A DNA stretch of 64,000 bases from Helichrysum umbraculigerum (lineage: Eukaryota; Streptophyta; Magnoliopsida; Asterales; Asteraceae), in contig CATIUR010000004.1 in NCBI GenBank assembly GCA_949592205.1, positions 99,254,837 to 99,318,836 of the forward strand. Reading direction: 5' to 3'. Numbering within the stretch: position 1 is the first letter of the stretch; each line of letters begins with the position of its first letter. The notes below the pieces were generated by a model that saw nothing but the letters and a program-made list of their open reading frames with translations, searched no databases and was not told the origin of the DNA. The position numbers and the translations under genes are program-made. This document shows positions 57,012 to 64,000 of the stretch, piece by piece.

Positions 57012-60000
57012 TCACCGTTCGAAGATTATATAACGAGGATCCTGGGCTGCAGTCTGCAATCACTTCGCCAGCAAAGTCTGAAGAACTACTATTTCCCTTG
57101 TTTGAAAAGAAGCTATCTTGCACCAATGGCAAAATGATAGCCGTCCCATTGGGATGCGGTACACCGATACCTTGGCTAAAAAGAGATACATCCACACTCG
57201 ATGCCCCGAATCCAGATCCTTCAATTAAAGAAATCATGGATTCTTTCAAAGGGATGAGTATTGAGCCACCACCATTTGAATCCCAATTAATCAACCAGCC
57301 CGAACTTCTATCATTTCCAAACCCTGAATTAATCATAAACCAATCCTCAACCGCTCAATTTCAAGAATTCCAATTCACCGACGACGGAGAAATTATTCTC
57401 ACCCGAAATGATGAAGTGTCCTCATCATCGGTCAACAAATACGAGCTAAAGACGAACGAATTTTCAAACCAAACCGAATGGGTCGAAATCGCATCAATCT
57501 CTACATCCGAACCTGAGATAGACGAGGCACCCTTCCAAGCTGAATATGAGAAGCTGAATAGAGACGAAATAGCTAGAATGAAGCCGTCTATTGAGGAACC
57601 ACCAAACTTGGAATTAAAGGAATTACCACCTCACCTTGAATACGCTTACCTCCAAGGAACCTCCCAACTCCCGGTGATAATCTCAAAAGAGTTAAAACCA
57701 AAAGAGAAGGCTCAGCTGGTTGATGTGTTGAAATCACACAAGAAGGCAATCGCATGGAAAATTTCTGATATACAGGGAATTAGTCCTAACTATTGCACGC
57801 ATAAGATCTTAATGGAGAACGATTTCAAACCATCCGTTCAAAGGCAGAGACGAGTAAATCCTAAGATTCAAGACGTAGTAAAACAAGAGGTTATCAAACT
57901 CTTAGATGCTGGACTAATATACCCAATATCTGACTCACCTTGGGTTAGCCCTGTTCAAGTCGTCCCAAAGAAAGGAGGAATGACGATCATTACAAACGAA
58001 GAAAATGAGCTCATACCAACTCGGACCGTCACCGGTTGGAGAGTTTGTATTGACTACCGGAAGTTAAACGAAGCAAATCGCAAGGATCACTTTCCACTTC
58101 CGTTTATTGGCCAAATGCTCGAGAGGCTGTCGGGAAACGAATTCTACTGTTTCCTTGATGGATTCTCCGGTTACTTCCAAATTCCGCTCGATCCAAAAGA
58201 CCAGGAGAAGACGACGTTTACATGCCCTTATGGAACATTCGCATATCGACGAATGCCATTTGGATTATGCAACGCGCCTGCAACATTTCAGAGATGCATG
58301 GTTGCAATCTTCCATGACATGATTGAACAATGCATGGAAGTCTTTATGGATGACTTCTCGGTCTTCGGAGACTCTTTCGCATCATGTTTATCCAACCTCG
58401 ATAGGATGCTCGCCAAGTGTGAAGAATCGAATCTCGTCTTGAATTGGGAAAAATGCCACTTTATGGTAAAGGAAGGAATAGTCTTAGGACATAGAATATC
58501 GAAGTCAGGAATCGAAGTAGACAAAGCCAAATTCGAAACCATTGCGAAACTCCCACCACCCACCAACGTTAAAGCCATTCGAAGTTTCCTAGGTCACGCT
58601 GGGTTCTACCGTCATTTTATCAAGGACTTCTCCAAGATCTCTCGACCGATTACCCACCTGTTAGGAAAAGACATCAAATTCGCATTTGACGAAAGCTGTA
58701 TGAAGGCCTTTGACTACCTAAAGAAAGAGCTAACCAACGCACCAATCATGGTTGCTCCAGACTGGAGCCTTCTATTTGAAATCATGTGCGACGCAAGCGA
58801 TTTCGCTGTAGGAGCAGTTCTCGGACAACGGAAGGATAACCATTTTCGGCCAATCTACTACGCTAGCAAAACTCTCACAGATGCTCAAGAGAATTATACA
58901 ACTACCGAAAAGGAGCTGCTGGCTGTAGTATTCGCCTTTGATAAATTTCGATCCTACCTGATATTGTCAAAGACAATAGTGTACACGGATCACTCAGCTC
59001 TGAAATACCTCTTCAAGAAGCAAGATGCAAAACCAAGACTGTTACGATGGATTCTACACCTACAAGAATTTGACATTGAAATAAAAGATAAAAAGGGAGC
59101 AGAGAATGTCGCTGCAGACCATCTGAGTCGACTTGAAAATCCATCAATGGAACAACTTGCAGACGGGGACATCAAAGATCGATTTCCAGAAGAGCAGTTA
59201 ATGAGTTTAGGAGAGCAATCGCAAGGATCACAATTCACGGATGATCCTTGGTTTGCAGACATCGCCAATTTCGTAGTTGGAGGGATCACAAGAAAAGGAA
59301 TGCCGTCATCACGAAGACAGAGGTTCTTCCGCGATGTCAAGCACTACTTTTGGGATGATCCGTATTTGTTTAAGGTCTGTCCCGACCAGATTATAAGAAG
59401 ATGTGTCGATGGAAAGGAAGCCGAACACATCCTCCATCAAAGCCATCATGGACCCACCGGAGGACACCACGCAGCAAACTTGACAGCAAAGAAAGTATAC
59501 GACTCAGGATTCTAATGGCCAACTATTTTTAGAGACGCACAAGACTTGGTGAAACGTTGCGATATTTGCCAAAGGTTTGGAAATATCACAACGCGTAACG
59601 AAATGCCGTTAACGAATATCCAAGCATGTGAAATATTCGATATATGGGGATTAGATTTCATGGGACCATTTCTGAAATCTTACGGAAAGGAATACATTCT
59701 AGTAGCTGTCGACTACGTATCCAGATGGGCCGAAGCTCAGGCCTTCCCAACAAATGACTCGAGAGTTATAACCAAGTTCTTAAAGCAGCTATTCTGTCGG
59801 TTTGGAACACCTCGAGCAATCATCAGTGACCGCGGCACACACTTTTGCAATACTCAGTTTATGAAGATATTGCAACAATATGGTGTTACCCATAAGACAT
59901 CTACGGCCTACCACCCGCAGACAAATGGGCAAGCAGAAATAACAAACCGAGCGCTAAAAAGAATTTTGGAACGAACAGTTGGTCAACACAAGGAAAACTG

Positions 60001-60520
60001 GGCAGACAAGCTAGATGATGCATTATGGGCGTTCCGAACAGCCTACAAAACATCCTTAGGAACAACCCCCTATAGGCTCGTATATGGAAAAGCATGTCAT
60101 CTTCCGATCGAACTCGAATACAAAGCTTACTGGGCACTAAAGAATTGCAGCTTAGATCCCACAGTAACGGGAGCACACCGGAAAATGCAACTAAATGAGT
60201 TAGGAGAACTAAGAGATCAAGCATACGAGAGCTCCTATAAGTTCAAGGAAAGAACTAAGCTGCTCCATGATGCAAAACTACGCCCCACACGCTTCAATCC
60301 AGGTGATAAAGTTCTACTCTTTAACTCTCGATTTAAGAAATTTTTCGGTAAATTCAAAACGAGGTGGAGCGGCCCATTTACAATCTCTAAGGTTTTTCCT
60401 TATGGCGCCATTGAACTCGAGGCTCTAGACGGAAATTTCAAGGTAAACAGTCATCGTTTAAAACATTACGTACAAGACTTTCCCCCATACGAGGAAGTCT
60501 ACGATTGCAAAGCACCCTGA
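57012..60520 (+). pseudogene. Athila pol: reverse transcriptase, RNase H, integrase; one nonsense codon
   Basis: The open frame before the stop begins upstream of 57098 (no ATG; it is read on from the protease in a shifted frame). Reverse transcriptase motifs include VCIDYRKLN, FLDGFSGYFQI, MPFGLCNAPATF and the active-site FMDD (residues 416-419 counted from 57098). RNase H has CDASDFAVGAVLGQ and YTDHSALKYLF. A TAA at 59513-59515 interrupts just after the integrase His segment (HHGPTGGHH), and the same frame resumes at once. Integrase then has CDICQRFG, LDFMGPF, IISDRGTHF and NGQAEITNRALKRIL (a full D,D,E set) and ends KAP at 60520. Apart from that codon and the frame change near 57000, pol is intact. 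Confidence 0.93.
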
Positions 60521-60713
60521 CAAACAATTAAAGGTAGAAGAGTCAAGCTACGAGACTCGATAAACAAAGCGCTCTTGGGAGGTACCCCAAGCCTATCTTA
60601 TGTTTTTTGCATTAATTTTCTTTTACTGTTGTGTTTAAGCTAATCCAATTTTCTATGCAGTACCTCATGAAGGACTAATGATCTTAGACCATTAACCTTT
60701 TATATTTTGCAGG

Positions 60714-61376
60714 ATGAGTTTGCAGTCAGGCAGAGCACGAGCCCCCAGACAGAGACGCTCGCATACCATGCACCACTCCCGGAGTTCATCACCGGGTAGT
60801 AGCATGAGGACTGTCAGAGGATCCCAGTCACCACCTCCTAGTTTGGATGAGATCTCGGCAGACTTGGTGGAAGTGCACGTTCAGGAGTCATTCCTGTTAC
60901 GTCCCATCCAGCCCAGGTTACCTTCATCTCACCGACCAGCGGGACAGACCGCAGGGACCTCCAGAGTACCCATCTTCGAGCATGGGGTTACTACTGCGGA
61001 CCCTGCTGTCACTTTGTCTATACTGAGAGCCCTTGAGGTCCAGCACACCGCCATCTCTGAGATCCACACTGCTTTGGACCTTACCTCTACACCTGTGTGC
61101 CCCTTTCAGATGGGACCTGATCCCGCTCCGCACATTCCACCATAGGATTTATTTCCATCTTGGAGCTTGACTGCGCAGGACCACCCCACTTTTATGGCCC
61201 CACTAGAGGAGGAGGCTGCTGCACTGGACGCTTGGATCCAGGATCCAGAGGATGGTACTGCATCTCCTGTCTATACCATCGAGGAGTCAGCATCTCCTAC
61301 ATCGATCGTGGAAAACACGATCTTTATGGATGATGACTTCACCGACTGGGAGGCGCTTTATGCTGACACGGATTAG
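60714..61376 (+). pseudogene. Third ORF in the Athila env-like position, with an in-frame TAG
   Basis: The frame from ATG 60714 to the stop at 61374-61376 is 220 codons, broken by TAG at 61143-61145. The product starts with an Arg/Ser-rich stretch (RARAPRQRRSHTMHHSRS), continues Pro-rich, and ends acidic (DDDFTDWEALYADTD). No membrane helix or signal peptide is visible, so an envelope role is not supported by the sequence. TTTTGCAGG directly before the ATG resembles a splice acceptor, consistent with a spliced subgenomic message. The function is unknown. Confidence 0.6.
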
Positions 61377-63046
61377 CTACTTTTAGTTATTATTATTTAT
61401 GTTTAGTATTAACTTGTGTTAACATTTGTGTTTTCTGAAGGATGTGTACTATGCAGAATTCAAAGTAAAATTTATGGAACAAGTTCATTTTTAATGAGCC
61501 TGGTCCATTTCCAGCGAATTCACACACTTGAACCTGGTCCATTAAATCCAGTGGCATCACACGCAGCACAAGGAAGTGTCTCTTCTAACCTTACTTTGCT
61601 TGGACCACACAAGAATTTTAAGAAAAACTCTAAGTGTGGGATTACTACTCACAAATAGAGAATAACTTTGAAAATATTGACCCGTATTCAAAATCTAAGT
61701 GTGGGATTAACCTAACTTAGAAGTAGAGAACATTAGGGACAATGTTCTTTTAAGTGTGGGATAGCAGTAGTATTCACTATTGTATTGCAACATAAACTTT
61801 TGATCAAGCTTTTTAGCAAAACTCATATTTTTTAGCAAAATTTTCAAAATTTTTGAATCATGGGAAGCCCAAAAAGGGTATGTTCGGTCAACAAAAATTC
61901 AAAAGGCTTGGCAAATGGACCATGACGAGCAAAACTTTTTGATAAACTTCCAAACTAAGTTTCAAACAAGCAATCGCATGACTAAGCACAAAACCACCAA
62001 AAATGAGTGAGGAATTTTGAGCCATACAAAAGCATTCACCTTAATGCTTCACTTTTTTTGTTTGTGAGTGTGCCGATGTATGCCTTCTTGAGTTAGAACT
62101 TGTTCGAAGAATGCATTTCGAAATTACAAAAATGAGCGTCATACGTGACGAAGGTGCAATTAAAGGATCTTGACATTCACTAGGATAGAACCCTCTCGTG
62201 AAACCCCCGTTTTCAAGACTAACCCTACCAATGTCCATTTTCGGCATTAAAAACCACTTAGAAAACCTGTTGAGCCTTAGCCTTCTCGTTTGAAATACTC
62301 AAAACCAACCCTTCCTTTTTACATCTCTTGGCCATTGCCTAAGTTTATGTTCTGTCAGCAAAACCACTGCAAGAGACAAAGTTCTAAAAGGAATCCCGAG
62401 AAAGAACATCACCCGAAAAGGACTCCAAAGAAAGCACGAACAAAGCTGCCGAAGAAATCAAAAAGCTACAAGACCCAAGGATCATTTAAAGCCGAGGGAA
62501 ATGTTATTCAAAAAAAAAAAAAGTTACGAAAAGAAGGCTCTCAAAGAAAGAAATCCAGAAGAGGTACTATCTAAAAACGTCAAAGACAAGTCATCACAAA
62601 CAACTCTTAGGCTATATAAAACTTCGATTCAAACCACCTACCAAAGTCCTTATCCCATACACCATCTTACGAATGTCTAGGAATAATTTGCACCGTCCTC
62701 ATTCGGGTATTATAGATTTGATTCTCGACCAAGCCTATGACAATAGAAGAGCTACATGACTGGCCCTGAGTGATTTAGAAGTTAGGAACCCCGATACACT
62801 TGAGTGAATTGAGTGACCACCTGTGAGGGCCCCAGTCATGTATATTTTACATTATGAAGATTAAAAAGAAAGCTTGTTAGAACCAAAAGTTTGGGGGAAA
62901 CATCAAGGGATGGAACTTCGTCCGAAATCTTTTTACCAACCCTGCAGGAACCAAAGTTCTCCGAAATACGAAGACACCCCTCCATCTTTTTCCAGATTTG
63001 ATGAAGACTTGCTTGAGGACAAGCAAAATTCTAAGTGTGGGATACT
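61377..63046 (+). other. 3' internal region of the Athila element with repeated purine motifs
   Basis: This is non-coding sequence containing CTAAGTGTGGGAT or close variants at 61630, 61695, 61750 and 63031. The last lies just before the 3' LTR and is the probable polypurine primer. A Lys-rich short frame (62290-62574) is probably accidental. Confidence 0.65.
63031..63042 (+). other. Probable polypurine tract of the Athila element
   Basis: CTAAGTGTGGGA lies 4 bases before the 3' LTR start. AAGTGTGGGA is the purine core. Confidence 0.55.
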
Positions 63047-64000
63047 TCATATCGTGTAAAAAGTCACGTTTTTACTACCGATATCTCTCTCATTCTGGAG
63101 CAAATACTTGGCATTTGAACTCAAACAACGCGAAAATCAATGATCATATGTTAAGAAGATCAAAACAAGGTTGCACGATAAAAATCAAGCAAAACGGCCG
63201 AGAAACGAAGATTCCACATACGTTTGAAGATTCAAGGCTTAAAAACGAGATTTCAAGACTAAAGTGCCCTCCACCAACATCCATTATTTCCAAGATGTTC
63301 GTTTTCAAAATTCGAATCCAACAAAAGAAGAATCAACCAAAACGGGTGAAAGATGAAGATTTCGCGCCCGCCGGAAGATCCAAATGATCCGTACGCAATA
63401 TCTAGAGCTAGGGACCTCATTTCAAGGCCTATCTTATGTCAAAATCTTCGTTTTTGAATTAAGAATCCAACAAAATAAGAATCAACTCAAAAGGACGTAT
63501 AACGAAGAAAACACGCACGAATCAAGAAACGAAGCAACAAACGACGCAACGGGGCGGGGGTGGGCCCACCGCCGCCGGCCACCAGCCCACCGCCGCCGGC
63601 TGGACCCCCACCGCCGCTGGCCACCTGTGTCCCATCTCGCTTTCCGATTTTGGTAACTTTTGGTACGGTGCGCCTACTTTTCGTGTTGTACAGTACCCGG
63701 TGCGCCTACTTTTCGCGTTGTACGGTACCCGGTGCACCCTTTTGGCTACCTTTTGCTAACATGCACCACTTGGTGCTAATGTGAGCCAAAGCTCACCTAT
63801 AAATAGGTTGCTTAGGTTCATTTGTAACACACCACTATATGCACACTTTCTCACCATCCATTCTTTTCTTTCTTTATTGTAATACTTCCTTGAGTAATTA
63901 GACTAGCTAATTAACTAGTCAAGGAAGACTTGTACGGAGGTGCTCCGGGACGCATTTGTAGCTACGAGTTATTATATTTCTTTATCAGGTTTTAATCTAT
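63047..64000 (+). repeat. 3' LTR of the Athila element (partial, runs off the window)
   Basis: It matches 53244 onward with a few substitutions. The second base is C where the 5' LTR has G. Its GC-rich block is 21 bases longer, and about 19 bases near 63847 are missing. The TATA box is at 63798-63806. Confidence 0.93.
63798..63806 (+). promoter_or_regulatory. TATA box of the Athila 3' LTR
   Basis: TATAAATAG is at the same place as in the 5' LTR. The three upstream repeats are present, but the first has lost three bases. Confidence 0.6.

Larger units (their letters stand above)
53244..64000 (+). mobile_element. Athila retrotransposon, nearly complete (3' LTR runs off the window)
   Basis: The order is 5' LTR, tRNA-Asp primer site, gag C-terminal/protease frame, reverse transcriptase-RNase H, integrase, third ORF, repeated purine motifs and the start of the 3' LTR. 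The two LTRs differ by only a few point changes and a 20-odd base indel in the compared part, so the insertion is fairly recent. It lies in a hAT transposase gene. The coding part is damaged at few places, described separately. Confidence 0.93.

Noticed and set aside
62290..62574. Lys/Arg-rich 94-codon frame after the third Athila ORF
   Set aside because: A-rich sequence gives Lys codons; no conserved motif, and it contains a poly-A run.

Overview
This window is nuclear DNA from a flowering plant, most likely a eudicot. The evidence is spliced genes with GT-AG introns, Ty3/gypsy retrotransposons of the Tekay (chromovirus) and Athila types with tRNA-Met and tRNA-Asp primer sites, hAT, Mutator-like, Harbinger and Stowaway DNA transposons, and a plant-specific berberine-bridge-like enzyme gene. 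The style of the repeats and of the Ulp1-like fragment would suit Asteraceae, but that is an impression. No bacterial, organellar or RNA genes were seen.

Layout. 1-28145 is a block of nested LTR retrotransposons. A minus-strand Tekay-like element leaves the window on the left (LTR 1351-3846, primer site 1335-1347). A truncated minus-strand Athila (gag 5781-6689, LTR 6832-9373) sits in the 5' LTR of a plus-strand Tekay-like element A (LTR remnant 9374-9640, primer site, broken gag 10295-11422, 3' LTR 25583-28145). Inside A lies minus-strand Tekay-like element B (LTRs about 11583-14649 and 22004-25059, with integrase and chromodomain remains between). Inside B is an Athila solo LTR (18433-20933) with a perfect 5-bp target duplication.

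28146-38450 is a DNA-transposon zone. It holds a Stowaway remnant, two hAT-like elements nested in each other with clear 8-bp duplications (the inner one carries a 361-codon ORF), and a Mutator-type MITE inside a Stowaway MITE. It continues with a decayed Ulp1-protease-like gene, an array of the palindrome AACACATGTGTT, and a minus-strand leader exon set that may be the other end of one large composite transposon.

38600-47640 is the genic island. An intronless berberine-bridge-like FAD oxidase gene (39443-41020, +) converges on an intact eight-exon MEE22/EMB1611-type gene (47519-41307, -), with under 300 bp between the stop codons. Both genes have a transposon directly in the upstream region.

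47669-64000 is again repeat-rich: a Mutator-like element, a Stowaway-like MITE, an internally deleted Harbinger, a quiet stretch, and a hAT whose BED-finger transposase is split by a relatively young Athila element. That Athila (53244 to beyond 64000) has two close LTRs and nearly intact pol, but it has a nonsense codon before the integrase, a frame change between protease and reverse transcriptase, and no recognisable capsid domain. The cellular genes are therefore two. Everything else is mobile DNA or its debris.
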